From contig CANQFC010000001.1 of the NCBI GenBank assembly GCA_947598155.1, positions 186,001 to 250,000 of the forward strand: 64,000 bases of DNA, given 5' to 3'. Positions 1 through 8,330 of this stretch are shown here, in pieces. The notes beneath the pieces were generated by a model, which worked only from the letters and a program-made list of their open reading frames with translations, made no database searches and had not been told where the DNA came from. The number at the start of each line of letters is the position of its first letter. Position 1 is the first letter of the stretch. This DNA is from an uncultured Clostridia bacterium (GTDB lineage Bacteria > Bacillota > Clostridia > Oscillospirales > Acutalibacteraceae). The position numbers and the translations under genes are program-made.

Positions 1-309
1 GAGCAAAATAGTAAAAATCGAAAGCGGAAGGGGAACAAAAAGCAAGTATGGACGCAATTTTCCGAATCTTGTTCTTGTTTTGTCAACCACGGCGCCCATA
101 AGAGGGTCGTTGACCGTGTCCCAAATGCCGAGAACTAATATCATAACCGAAACGGCGTTCTCAGGCAGACCGAAAACCTTGGTGAAGAATAAAAGCATAT
201 AGCCTCTTGCCACAAGGTTGTACCCAAAGACCTGGCCTGCGTTCGCAAAGCCGTAAGCCAGATTTTCCTTTACTCCGACATAATGTATGTCATTGTTGCT
301 GTTTGCCAT
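1..309 (-). CDS. GPH-family sugar:cation symporter (MelB-like), N-terminal part
   Basis: This is the first 103 codons of an integral membrane transporter that runs off the left edge of the window. It starts at an ATG with a GGGGTGAAAA ribosome site just upstream. The translation contains the segment IWDTVNDPLMGAVVDKTRTR followed by FGKLRPYLL, the signature of glycoside-pentoside-hexuronide:cation symporters (family knowledge: Na+ or H+ coupled uptake of oligosaccharides or uronides). The preceding stretch with the motif FGYNLVARGYM is also typical of these proteins. The gene follows the GH38 alpha-mannosidase on the same strand after about 19 bp, so the two are probably co-transcribed; the transported sugar may be a mannoside, which is inference. 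The C-terminal helices are not visible. Confidence 0.85.
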   Translation of the reverse strand, partial: MANSNNDIHYVGVKENLAYGFANAGQVFGYNLVARGYMLLFFTKVFGLPENAVSVMILVLGIWDTVNDPLMGAVVDKTRTRFGKLRPYLLFVPLPLSIFTILL

Positions 310-328
310 TTTTTCACCCCTTAATTAT

Positions 329-3300
329 TTATTTATTATTCGCCGTCCAAAAATCGCGTTTGTCGTTAATGCGGATGAAAGATTTTTCGTAATTGTAAAT
401 CAAACGGTCCTTGGCGCTCATTTTGTAGTCAAAATATCTTTTTTGAATTTTGTCAAAAAGCGGCGTCGCAAGTGAGCAGGACTCACGTTCGCTGTCAGCG
501 GAGGCGGCAAGAATAATTATATCTCTGTCTGACGGGAGCGTAACGGAACCGTTTTCGCCGACGTCTGCGGTGACAATCCAAAAGAAAAGCTGTGCCGCCG
601 CTACATCGCCCTTGTCTGAATGCGAATGCGTAAATTCAAATCCGAGCCTGCCGTTTTTAATGTGAGCCGTTTCTCCGTAATCGTAAAGGTCCCAGCTCGC
701 AAAGCGCTCTTTTATATCGTTTATTTCACAGCTTTTACCGCCGAACATTACGTTCTTGTCGCCGTCAAGAGACGCGGCGAGAAAATGTATTTTTTCTGTG
801 CCGCTCGGCGCAGTAACGGTCTGACCCCCGCAAAGAACCGCATTTCTTTGCGAAAGGTCAAATTCTATGCCGTTCACATATATTTTTTTCGGAGTAATTT
901 CCAAAGGAATGGTTCTGTTTATTTTTGGAAGTGTGCCTTTGGCGTCCGAATTTGAGGAAAACGCGCTCACATTTGACGGGATTGAAAGCGCGGTTGTTGT
1001 TTGGCCGTTGATATTTTCACGCTTAACTTTAAGGGCAAATGACTTTATTTCATAAGGAGCCAAGTCAAAAACAAGCTTTCCGTCAGTCACGGGTACGTCC
1101 GCAATGTGCTCTTCGGAAGCGTAAACGGCTCTTGCCGATTCAATAGGTACGCTAAGCGATAACTCAACGTTTTTCTGCGGTTTCTTTTCGCTTTCGCCTA
1201 TGCGGACAATGATTTCATCGCTGTCCTCGGCTTTTTTCATCGCTCTGAGGATAGCGCCGTTTGTGGATAAAGAGCCGAATGAAAATTCCGAGCCGAGGTC
1301 TCCGCCGTGTTTCGAGCAGACAAATGATACAAGCGGCATAATGAAATTTCGCGCGGCAGTCTGCGTTTCCCCGCCGACTGCGCCGAAATGAGAGTAAATA
1401 GCGTAGCTGTATTTATTACGGCCCAAATCCATCATCGACTGCATACTGTCTATCTTGTAATTCTTTCGAGGCGTGTGAACCGCCGTAAGACGAAGAGTGT
1501 TGTCGTTAAACTTATCCCAGCCGTATTTACATTCGCTGATAACCGATACGCCGAATTCACCGCTCTTATCGGTTATGTCGGCCCACTTTTGGGCGGGGAC
1601 TTCAAAAAGCTTTTCGTTCATATTTCCCCGTTTAATCGCGCCGAGCCCCAAGTCGTAAACTGCGGTTTTGTTTTCAGCGGTAAATGGAAAAATCTCTTTA
1701 CAGCAGGAGCGCAGGCTCCTCCATTCGATTTCGTTATACACTTCAACGCATCTGCCGCCCGATGAGAGCGCAATAATGCTTGTAAATACGGAGTCGCCGT
1801 ATGTCTTGACGATTTTAACTGCGGCTCTGCAAGGCCCTTGTTCAACTACTGATGCGGATTTAATTCGGAGAGTATGTTCCGGTTCTCTGTTAAGCTCCTC
1901 AAAATTCATTTCCCACGCGGGCCAGCTGTTGCTGCCGTTATAATCGAAAATGCCGGTTGTTATGGGGGCTGAGAGTATTTCTCTTTTTAATTCCTTGTCA
2001 AATACGGAAGATATATTTCCCTGCGAATTAAGGGTCACAGTGTATTTTTCATTTTCAAGTACGTCCTGTGAAACTTTTACGTCAGTCTTCACCCTGCACT
2101 TTTTTTGCCTAAGGTCAAATACCTTATATCCCATTGCGGGAACGGTTACTTTGGCGAGAATAACGGTTGAGTTTAATTTGCGCTCAGTAATTTGAACGGG
2201 GTATTCGTTCCCGTCCGCGTCAAAAAGGGAACAAGCGCCGCCGTAAATACTTTTGTCAAGGTGTATGCTGACAATATCCGAACGCTCGTATTCCATAGGG
2301 TTAGAGACAAGCACGGCTATGCCCTTTGCAAAAGACGTGTCAAGCCTTTTGGCGATTTTGCCCACCGCCGTTTCATATTCGCCTGCGAAAGCGTTTGCCG
2401 ACAGCCCGTAGTCATTCCAGCTTCGTTTATACGCGCGTTGAACGGACGTTCCGGGAATATCGTCGTGAAATTGATGTGCAATAACTCTTTTCCATGCCGT
2501 CCTCAAGGTTTTATCCGGGTATTTGTGATTTGCCACCGTTTCAGCCGCCACACACGCGCGCTCTGTCATATCGGCAAGTTCTTCGCACCGTCTGTTCCAA
2601 CGTTTCCCGACAGCGCGGGAGGTGTATCCTCCGACAGCGTGATTGGTCATAACAAGCTCATTGTTCCAAACGGGGAGCTTTTGCCTTTCTTCGGACGGCA
2701 TATTTTCAATATCGCGGTAAATATCGTCGGCGGCGGCCGAAACAATTTCAATATCGCTTTTTCCGTTTTGGTTCATTTCCTTTTGAAGTGTTTTAACCGA
2801 GCTTTCGTCAGGCGCTCCGCCTCTGTCGCCGTGACTTCCGTGGAAAACGGCGGTATAATTTATTCCGCTCTCTTCATTTTCAAGCAATTTCTTCGCCGTA
2901 AACTCATAATCCCTGATTTTTTTGAAACAAAGATCGTATTTACCCGGATTTGTAACCGCGTAGACATAATTTCCGTCAACACCGTACCATTTGCCTATAT
3001 CAAAAGGAATGCCATATGCCGACCCCCATGAGAGCTTTTGCGTTGTAAAGCCCTTAAGGTTTGCATGGCGCATAATTGAGGGGAGGGCGTACCCGAACCC
3101 AAAGCAGTCGGGCAGAAAAATATCAACAGAGCGTTTGCCGAAATTCTTTTCAAAAAACTTGTTGCCTATAAGAATGTTTCTAAACAGCGCCTCGGGTGAG
3201 GGTATGTTGACGTCGCCGTTTTCAAATGCACTTCCGCAAACGTTCCAGCGCTCCAAAGCTATGTATTTTTTGAGCTTTTCCCATTTTTCGGGGTAGTATT

Positions 3301-3484
3301 CTTTAATCAGCTCATATCGGTAAGCGCCTTCAAAGCTGAAACGGTAGTCGGGGTACTTTTCAAACAACGCGAAATTCTCATCAAGAGTGGCGGGAAGATA
3401 TTTTGTTACCGTAGTTTCAAAATCCCAGCACCAAACGGTATCAAGGTGGGAATTGGCGATTGTGTAGATTTTTTTCTTGCTCAT
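329..3484 (-). CDS. Alpha-mannosidase, GH38
   Basis: Retaining glycoside hydrolase of family 38, about 1051 residues, with no signal peptide and so probably cytoplasmic. Motifs seen: the N-terminal metal-binding HLDTVW (His13, Asp15), the nucleophile-type motif LPDCFGFG (Asp126), a HGSHGDRGG loop and the metal-site segment HQFHDDIPGTS. Family knowledge: these enzymes use Zn2+ to remove alpha-mannose from mannosides or N-glycan fragments. I chose the ATG at 3484, preceded by GGAGGAAAATTT, over an in-frame start 45 bp upstream that lacks a ribosome site. The C-terminal half has the usual beta-sandwich character. It lies directly upstream of a GPH symporter gene on the same strand, suggesting an uptake-and-cleavage operon. 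Linkage specificity cannot be read from the sequence. Confidence 0.9.
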   Translation of the reverse strand: MSKKKIYTIANSHLDTVWCWDFETTVTKYLPATLDENFALFEKYPDYRFSFEGAYRYELIKEYYPEKWEKLKKYIALERWNVCGSAFENGDVNIPSPEALFRNILIGNKFFEKNFGKRSVDIFLPDCFGFGYALPSIMRHANLKGFTTQKLSWGSAYGIPFDIGKWYGVDGNYVYAVTNPGKYDLCFKKIRDYEFTAKKLLENEESGINYTAVFHGSHGDRGGAPDESSVKTLQKEMNQNGKSDIEIVSAAADDIYRDIENMPSEERQKLPVWNNELVMTNHAVGGYTSRAVGKRWNRRCEELADMTERACVAAETVANHKYPDKTLRTAWKRVIAHQFHDDIPGTSVQRAYKRSWNDYGLSANAFAGEYETAVGKIAKRLDTSFAKGIAVLVSNPMEYERSDIVSIHLDKSIYGGACSLFDADGNEYPVQITERKLNSTVILAKVTVPAMGYKVFDLRQKKCRVKTDVKVSQDVLENEKYTVTLNSQGNISSVFDKELKREILSAPITTGIFDYNGSNSWPAWEMNFEELNREPEHTLRIKSASVVEQGPCRAAVKIVKTYGDSVFTSIIALSSGGRCVEVYNEIEWRSLRSCCKEIFPFTAENKTAVYDLGLGAIKRGNMNEKLFEVPAQKWADITDKSGEFGVSVISECKYGWDKFNDNTLRLTAVHTPRKNYKIDSMQSMMDLGRNKYSYAIYSHFGAVGGETQTAARNFIMPLVSFVCSKHGGDLGSEFSFGSLSTNGAILRAMKKAEDSDEIIVRIGESEKKPQKNVELSLSVPIESARAVYASEEHIADVPVTDGKLVFDLAPYEIKSFALKVKRENINGQTTTALSIPSNVSAFSSNSDAKGTLPKINRTIPLEITPKKIYVNGIEFDLSQRNAVLCGGQTVTAPSGTEKIHFLAASLDGDKNVMFGGKSCEINDIKERFASWDLYDYGETAHIKNGRLGFEFTHSHSDKGDVAAAQLFFWIVTADVGENGSVTLPSDRDIIILAASADSERESCSLATPLFDKIQKRYFDYKMSAKDRLIYNYEKSFIRINDKRDFWTANNK

Positions 3485-3524
3485 AAATTTTCCTCCGATA
3501 AGGATTTTATTGAGTAAATACCTG

Positions 3525-3672
3525 TTCAATAAGGGGCTTGCCCCGTCAAGCGGCGCGGCGGGAAACAGGGTTTACACCGCGCTTAAGGATAAGCGGGAGA
3601 CCAAATCCCGCACTGATTCCGCAAACAGAACCCGACTAAGGAGGCGGGAGACATCTCTTTCCTAAGTTATAA
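3525..3672 (+). repeat. Dispersed structured repeat, copy A (complete)
   Basis: Non-coding element of about 148 bp that recurs at 31665 and, more divergent, at 46779. It opens with TTCAATAAGGGGCTTGCCCC, has a GCGCGG/CCGCGC pair, a second stem GCGGGA-GACCAAA-TCCCGC, then GAACCCG and a terminal imperfect stem, and ends CCTAAGTTATAA. The architecture resembles non-autonomous IS200/IS605-type derivatives or their right-end RNA, but no transposase is present, so this is inference. Its right end lies about 65 bp upstream of the GH51 promoter and in the same orientation as that gene. Confidence 0.6.
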
Positions 3673-3734
3673 AATTATTATATAAAAATTATTTATAAAA
3701 AGCAATTAAAAACGTAAAATATATTGAAATACTC

Positions 3735-3763
3735 TCGACATTATGTTAAAAAGCTGATAAAAT
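3735..3763 (+). promoter_or_regulatory. Sigma-A type promoter of the GH51 gene
   Basis: TCGACA (3735-3740), a 17-bp spacer and TAAAAT (3758-3763) match the housekeeping promoter pattern and sit about 33 bp before the start codon. The region is very AT-rich. Confidence 0.5.
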
Positions 3764-3795
3764 ATTAAATATAAAGTATTTTCGGGAGTGATTAT

Positions 3796-6078
3796 ATGAA
3801 AAAGGCAGTATCGCTGTTGCTTGTAATCGCGATTCTTATTTCCGTAACGGTAATTGCGTTCGCATACAGCAAAACAGGCGAAGAATTGTTAATTTCAAAC
3901 GACAATATTTCATATAATATCAGCGAAAATCTTTACGGAGTTTCGCTTGAGGACGTAAGCTTTGCCGTTGACGGCGGTCTTAACTCAAATCTTGTGAACA
4001 ATAACTCGTTTGAATATGGCGGCGGCGACCTTTTCGCGTGGAATATCGACGCCGCGGACTATTCCGTTCAAAGCGATGACGGTCTTAATAAAAACAACCG
4101 AAACTATCTGTCCGTAACGGTTGACGGCCAGGGAACGATTATAAACAACGGTTACACCGAAATTTACGATTACAAAACATATAATATTAACGAGAAAAAG
4201 CAAAACACTCCCGATATGGGGTTTGAAAAGAGTGAAAAATACGAATTTTCCGCCTATTTTAAAAACGCAGGGTTTAAGGGAGATATTATCGTGTCGCTTA
4301 AAGCGAAGGGTAATTCGGAGGAATACAAATTCAGCCTTGACGGTTATGACGATTGGACAAAGGTAATTTCTCAAATCCAGTCTGATGTGACGGCGGACGG
4401 CGGGCTTTCAATACGCGCCGAGGGCATCGGCACATTTTTAATGGATTTTGTGAGCCTTGTTCCGATTGAAAGCCACGGATTTTACAGCGAGGAATGGAAA
4501 TATTCAAGCGTTCGCGAGGATTTTTACGGAGAATTGCAGGAGCTTTCTCCGAAATTTATCCGTTTTCCCGGCAGTCTTGTGTCAAAGGGCGACGGCGCGG
4601 AGCATCTCTATAATTGGAAAAATACCATTGGCCCTCTTGAAGAAAGACCGCAAACGGATAACCCCTGGTACGACGGTGAAAACGGCAGACGCGGCGTAAA
4701 CTCCAACACGGTAGGATTTTACGAATACTTTATGCTATGCGAAGACTTGGGCGCGGCGCCCATTCCCGCAGTAAGCGCGGGGATAAATGTCAGGAGCCGT
4801 GAAGATTATGAAAAAATGCGCGTTTCTTATGAAAACGGGGATTTAACCGAAAAGGAGTGGCAGGCTTATCTTGACAAATCCGCGCTGAAACCCGGCACAG
4901 ACGCTTGGAAAAGCTATGTTGAGGATATTTTGGATTTAATTGAATTTGCAAATTCGGGTATTGATTCTAAATGGGGAGCGGTCCGCGCCGAAAACGGGCA
5001 TATTGAGCCCTTTTATATGAATTATATAGAGATAGACAGTGAAATCGGCGGGGACATATATTGGCGTAATTTTGACGGTATTTATAAGGCGATTAAAAAG
5101 GCTTTTCCTCAAATAACGGTTATCGCCTCGCCGAAGGCAGACATTGACGGCGACGAATTTAAGGAGATTAAATCAATTTTGAACTCGGAATATCCCGATG
5201 TAATTCTCGGAGAGAGCTATTTTTCAGAGGGCGGAGCTCTGTTCGGAAAGACTCACAGATATGACGGTTACGAACGGAACGGGGCAAAGGCGTTTATAGG
5301 CGAGTGGTCGGTTAAATCCGACGGGTACGGAACTGTTCAAACTAAAAACAATATTTGGTCGGCAATAGAGGAGGCGGCCTATCTTACGGGCGTTGAAAGA
5401 AATGCCGATGTCGTTCAAATGATTTCATCAGCGCCGTTGTTTGCGAAGGTGAACGCCCAGTGCGCTGATGTTAACCTAATTTGGTTTGACTCTCAGGGGT
5501 TGGTGCTTACTCCCGATTATTATGTACAAATGCTCTTTGCCAATAACATTGGCAGCAAGCTGATTTCATCAAATCTCAATATGGAGGACCAGGGCGTTTA
5601 CGAATCAGTAACGGTTGATACGAACAAACAAATAATTTATGTAAAACTTGTAAACACGCAGAGTAAAAACGTTGCATTAACTCTTAACGTTCAGGGTTTC
5701 GGCGAAGTTGACTCCGCTTTCAATCAGTATATGTCCGAGAATTTCAAGGCGGCCTGCAATGAAATAAACGGAAGACTTCATGTAGCTCCCAGCGAAAGGG
5801 AATATATGCTGAAAAATAACAAGCTGAATTTTATGCTGGAGGGGCTTTCCGTAAACGTAATAAGAATACCTTACGGTGAAAAAAGCGAGTCCGCTTTGTA
5901 CGCTCTGCCAAAAATCGGAATTATTACGCCGTATATTCACCCCGCGTTCAAGGTGGTAATACCCTGCGTGATTATGCTTTTACTGATTATTACGGTTATT
6001 GCGGTGCTTTTGAACAGACATTCTTTAAAAAAGAGAGAAAAAAAGAGACCGTCGGATAACGGTAAAAAGAAAAAATAA
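3796..6078 (+). CDS. Membrane-anchored GH51-type alpha-L-arabinofuranosidase
   Basis: A 760-residue exo-enzyme. An N-terminal signal/anchor helix (about residues 4-24) is followed by a carbohydrate-binding-like sandwich, a GH51-type TIM barrel (motifs PKFIRFPGS, NWKNTIGPLEERP and the N-terminal YGVSLEDVSFAVDGG), a C-terminal beta domain, a second hydrophobic helix (about residues 720-742) and a Lys/Arg-rich tail. This suggests a wall-facing enzyme held in the membrane. The two catalytic glutamates appear present: Glu416 in IEIDSEIGG (acid/base) and Glu503 in FIGEWS (nucleophile). The residue before the acid/base is Ser rather than the usual Asn. Family knowledge: GH51 releases arabinofuranose from arabinans or arabinoxylans. 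The start has GGGAG upstream. It is transcribed away from the mannosidase operon and ends at a shared terminator. Confidence 0.8.
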   Translation: MKKAVSLLLVIAILISVTVIAFAYSKTGEELLISNDNISYNISENLYGVSLEDVSFAVDGGLNSNLVNNNSFEYGGGDLFAWNIDAADYSVQSDDGLNKNNRNYLSVTVDGQGTIINNGYTEIYDYKTYNINEKKQNTPDMGFEKSEKYEFSAYFKNAGFKGDIIVSLKAKGNSEEYKFSLDGYDDWTKVISQIQSDVTADGGLSIRAEGIGTFLMDFVSLVPIESHGFYSEEWKYSSVREDFYGELQELSPKFIRFPGSLVSKGDGAEHLYNWKNTIGPLEERPQTDNPWYDGENGRRGVNSNTVGFYEYFMLCEDLGAAPIPAVSAGINVRSREDYEKMRVSYENGDLTEKEWQAYLDKSALKPGTDAWKSYVEDILDLIEFANSGIDSKWGAVRAENGHIEPFYMNYIEIDSEIGGDIYWRNFDGIYKAIKKAFPQITVIASPKADIDGDEFKEIKSILNSEYPDVILGESYFSEGGALFGKTHRYDGYERNGAKAFIGEWSVKSDGYGTVQTKNNIWSAIEEAAYLTGVERNADVVQMISSAPLFAKVNAQCADVNLIWFDSQGLVLTPDYYVQMLFANNIGSKLISSNLNMEDQGVYESVTVDTNKQIIYVKLVNTQSKNVALTLNVQGFGEVDSAFNQYMSENFKAACNEINGRLHVAPSEREYMLKNNKLNFMLEGLSVNVIRIPYGEKSESALYALPKIGIITPYIHPAFKVVIPCVIMLLLIITVIAVLLNRHSLKKREKKRPSDNGKKKK

Positions 6079-6089
6079 ATTTAACTCCA

Positions 6090-6145
6090 AAAAAATACGG
6101 TAAAGCTGACCTGATTTCCGACAGACAGTTTTACCGTTTTTTTGT
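6090..6145. terminator. Bidirectional intrinsic terminator
   Basis: ACGGTAAA (6097-6104) pairs with TTTACCGT (6130-6137), flanked by an A-run on the left and a T-run on the right, between two convergent genes. Confidence 0.7.
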
Positions 6146-6149
6146 AAGT

Positions 6150-7109
6150 TTATTTTTCAAAAGGATAAACAAGTCCCATTTGCCGCCTGCATTCGTCCAT
6201 AATTTTCATACAGTCAAGCGTAGCGGAAAGCGGAACGTAAGAGGACTCTTTTAGCCCGTTTTTCATTTCCTCGGCGGCCCTTGTAAATTCGGTGAGATAA
6301 TCGGTAGTGCCTTTGAAAACACTTTTCCCTTTTTCATTTTGGAGCGTCGCCTTGTTTGACATATGAAAGAAAGCCGGAAGTTTTATTGTACCCTTTGTAC
6401 CGATTATTGTGCAGTCCTCACGCACGCCTTTCATTGCGGAGTGCAGGTCGCACTTAAGATTCCCGTAAGTCAGAACAATATCCTCCGAAACGTCTATTCC
6501 GTCCGCTATTTCGCCCGCGCACTCGATTTTATCGGGATAGCCGAACAGATTGTAGCAATATGTAATCGGATATATTCCGACGTCAAGAAGTGCGCCGCCC
6601 GCCGTTTCGGGTAAACGCACGCGGGAATTTTTCGGTTTCATAAGGCCGGGGAACTGAAAATAGATTGACGCTGATAAAACTTCGCCTATTTCGCCTGATT
6701 TGATCCAATTCTTGACGGTAATCGCAACATCGGAGAACCAAGTCCACATAGCCTCCGCCAAGTAAGTGTCGTTTTCCCTCGCGCATTCAATAAGCTCCTC
6801 GACATCGCGCTGTGTAACTCCGACGGGCTTTTCACACAGAACAGGCATTTTTAAATTCAGCGCTTCCAAAGCATATTGCTTGTGCGATGTGTGCGGGGTG
6901 GCTATGTAAACCGCGTCCGCTCCGGAGTGCATAATCGCCTCTTTACTTGTTTTGTAAGCTGTCGCGCCGTGCGCCTTTGCGAATTTTTCGGCTTTTTCAA
7001 AATTCCGGCTGTAAACGGCAACAATTTCGTGCTCGCCTTTTTCGATATTTCCGGCTGTTTTTGAGGCAATACTGCCGCAGCCGATATAAACCCATTTGGT
7101 TTTGCTCAT
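6150..7109 (-). CDS. Gfo/Idh/MocA family NAD(P)-dependent oxidoreductase
   Basis: A 319-residue dehydrogenase. It has an N-terminal Rossmann fold (WVYIGCGSIASK), the conserved VLCEKPVG lysine-proline motif that carries the catalytic Lys, and a C-terminal alpha/beta domain containing GGALLDVGIYPITYCYNL. Family knowledge: these enzymes oxidise or reduce sugars, inositols and related polyols; the exact substrate is not predictable here. The ATG at 7109 is preferred because AAGGTGAG lies just upstream, whereas the GTG three codons earlier overlaps that site. It stands alone between a terminator and metA, with about 44 bp separating it from the metA stop codon, so co-transcription with metA is possible. 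Confidence 0.85.
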   Translation of the reverse strand: MSKTKWVYIGCGSIASKTAGNIEKGEHEIVAVYSRNFEKAEKFAKAHGATAYKTSKEAIMHSGADAVYIATPHTSHKQYALEALNLKMPVLCEKPVGVTQRDVEELIECARENDTYLAEAMWTWFSDVAITVKNWIKSGEIGEVLSASIYFQFPGLMKPKNSRVRLPETAGGALLDVGIYPITYCYNLFGYPDKIECAGEIADGIDVSEDIVLTYGNLKCDLHSAMKGVREDCTIIGTKGTIKLPAFFHMSNKATLQNEKGKSVFKGTTDYLTEFTRAAEEMKNGLKESSYVPLSATLDCMKIMDECRRQMGLVYPFEK

Positions 7110-7153
7110 ATTTCTCACCTTAAAGAAAAATTTTTTAAAGAAAAAATCCGATT

Positions 7154-8071
7154 TTATTTTATTTCGGATATATCGTACGGCGTGCGCTGATAAACAAAAT
7201 AGTTAAGCCAATTTTGCATAAGCAGGCTGCCCTCGGTGCGCCAAGTTATGGGGGGAGTGAGTTTAATATCGTCGTTGGGGAAATAGTTATATGGAATTTT
7301 TATCGGCAGACCCTTGTCAAGGTCTCTGAAATATTCTTTCGCCAGCGTGTTGCCGTCATATTCCGAGTGACCTGTGCAAAAGAAATTTCTGCATTCCATA
7401 TCGGATACAATGTGAACGCCCGCTTTATCGGAATAGGAGAGAATCTGCAAATCCTTTACAAGCGCTATATCCTCTTTTTTAATTTCGGTATGGCGGGAGT
7501 GCGGAACGTTGAATACGTCCGAAAAGCCTCTGAGGAGAGGGTGGTACATATCAAGCGGACGGCACTTAAAAATTCCGAACACCTTTTCGGGGAGAACGTA
7601 TTTCGGGATTCCGTAGTGGTAGTAAAGCGCCGCCTGAGCGCCCCAGCAGATGTTATATGTCGAATAAACGTGGGTTTTTGCCCATTCAAAAATCATACAA
7701 AGCTCGTCCCAGTAGTCAACTTCTTCAAAGGGCATCATTTCAACGGGAGCGCCCGTGACAATCATTCCGTCAAAGCGCTGGTCCTTGACGTCGTCAAAGG
7801 TTTTGTAAAATTTGAGCATATGCTCTTTTGAGGTGTTTTTGCTCACATGGGTCGCAACCTGTAAAAGCTCAATGTCAATTTGCAGGGGCGAATTGCTGAG
7901 CATACGCAGAATTTGTGTTTCTGTTTCTATTTTTGTGGGCATCAGATTCAAAAAAAGGATTTTAAGCGGACGAATATCCTGTGTCATAGCCCGTGATTCG
8001 CTCATAACAAATATATTTTCAAGCTCTAAATTATGGCGGGCGGGCAGTTGGTTGTCAATTTTAATAGGCAC
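7154..8071 (-). CDS. metA: Homoserine O-acetyltransferase of the MetA (HTS) family
   Basis: First committed step of methionine biosynthesis: transfer of an acyl group from acyl-CoA to homoserine. Starting at the GTG at 8071 (MPIKI...) gives 305 residues whose numbering matches the family exactly: catalytic Cys142 in NICWGAQ, His235 and Glu237 in TGHSEYDG, and Glu111 in GAPVE. Family knowledge: Glu at position 111 directs the enzyme to acetyl-CoA whereas Gly favours succinyl-CoA, so this is predicted to be an acetyltransferase despite its MetA fold. A GTG three codons upstream is possible but overlaps the AAAGGAAG ribosome site. No SAM riboswitch was recognised in the 250 bp upstream; a repeat fragment lies there instead. 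Confidence 0.92.
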   Translation of the reverse strand: MPIKIDNQLPARHNLELENIFVMSESRAMTQDIRPLKILFLNLMPTKIETETQILRMLSNSPLQIDIELLQVATHVSKNTSKEHMLKFYKTFDDVKDQRFDGMIVTGAPVEMMPFEEVDYWDELCMIFEWAKTHVYSTYNICWGAQAALYYHYGIPKYVLPEKVFGIFKCRPLDMYHPLLRGFSDVFNVPHSRHTEIKKEDIALVKDLQILSYSDKAGVHIVSDMECRNFFCTGHSEYDGNTLAKEYFRDLDKGLPIKIPYNYFPNDDIKLTPPITWRTEGSLLMQNWLNYFVYQRTPYDISEIK

Positions 8072-8101
8072 AGTTTTCACTTCCTTTAATTATTTTAATA
8101 G

Positions 8102-8151
8102 AACTTAGGTAAGATGCACCGCCTATTTAGGCGGCGGGTTCCGTTTTGAAA
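8102..8151 (-). repeat. Right-end fragment of the dispersed repeat (copy D)
   Basis: On the minus strand it reads CAAAACGGAACCCGCCGCCT, a short loop, AGGCGG, then CCTAAGTTC. The same order (CAAAACGGAACCCGCCGCC, loop, GGCGG, TAAGTTA) is seen in copy C at 46867-46908. It lies about 30 bp upstream of metA and points towards it. The left half of the element is not visible. Confidence 0.55.
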
Positions 8152-8291
8152 TGTTTTCAAAAAAATATTTTAACACATTTTTTGCGGATTTGCAAATTAA
8201 AGATAAACTGAGGTCGGTGTTAATTTATTTTTATGCGGCGGCTAAGTTTTTAAGCCTTCGCTTTCGGCGGTGTATTCCGTAAAATCATAAC

Positions 8292-8320
8292 AACCGCTCT
8301 GTTGTGCAGGGCGGTTTAGC
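8292..8320 (-). terminator. Possible terminator after hemW
   Basis: AACCGC (8292-8297) pairs with GCGGTT (8311-8316), extended by CT/AG past a mismatch. It lies about 15 bp beyond the hemW stop codon. The following T-run on the minus strand is weak. The rest of 8152-8330 shows no gene. Confidence 0.4.
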
Positions 8321-8330
8321 TTTGCTTTGA

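Noticed and set aside
2192-3031. 279-codon plus-strand open frame
   Set aside because: It lies wholly inside the GH38 alpha-mannosidase gene on the opposite strand, has no ribosome site and no recognisable product.
3525-3672. CRISPR array or intact insertion sequence
   Set aside because: The repeats are far apart, structured and not spaced by unique spacers; no transposase frame is inside or beside them.
7214-7831. 205-codon plus-strand open frame
   Set aside because: Antisense to metA, whose catalytic residues are all in place; no supporting signals.
8081-8330. SAM riboswitch upstream of metA
   Set aside because: Looked for because metA is often SAM-regulated; the region holds a repeat fragment and a terminator but no riboswitch core.
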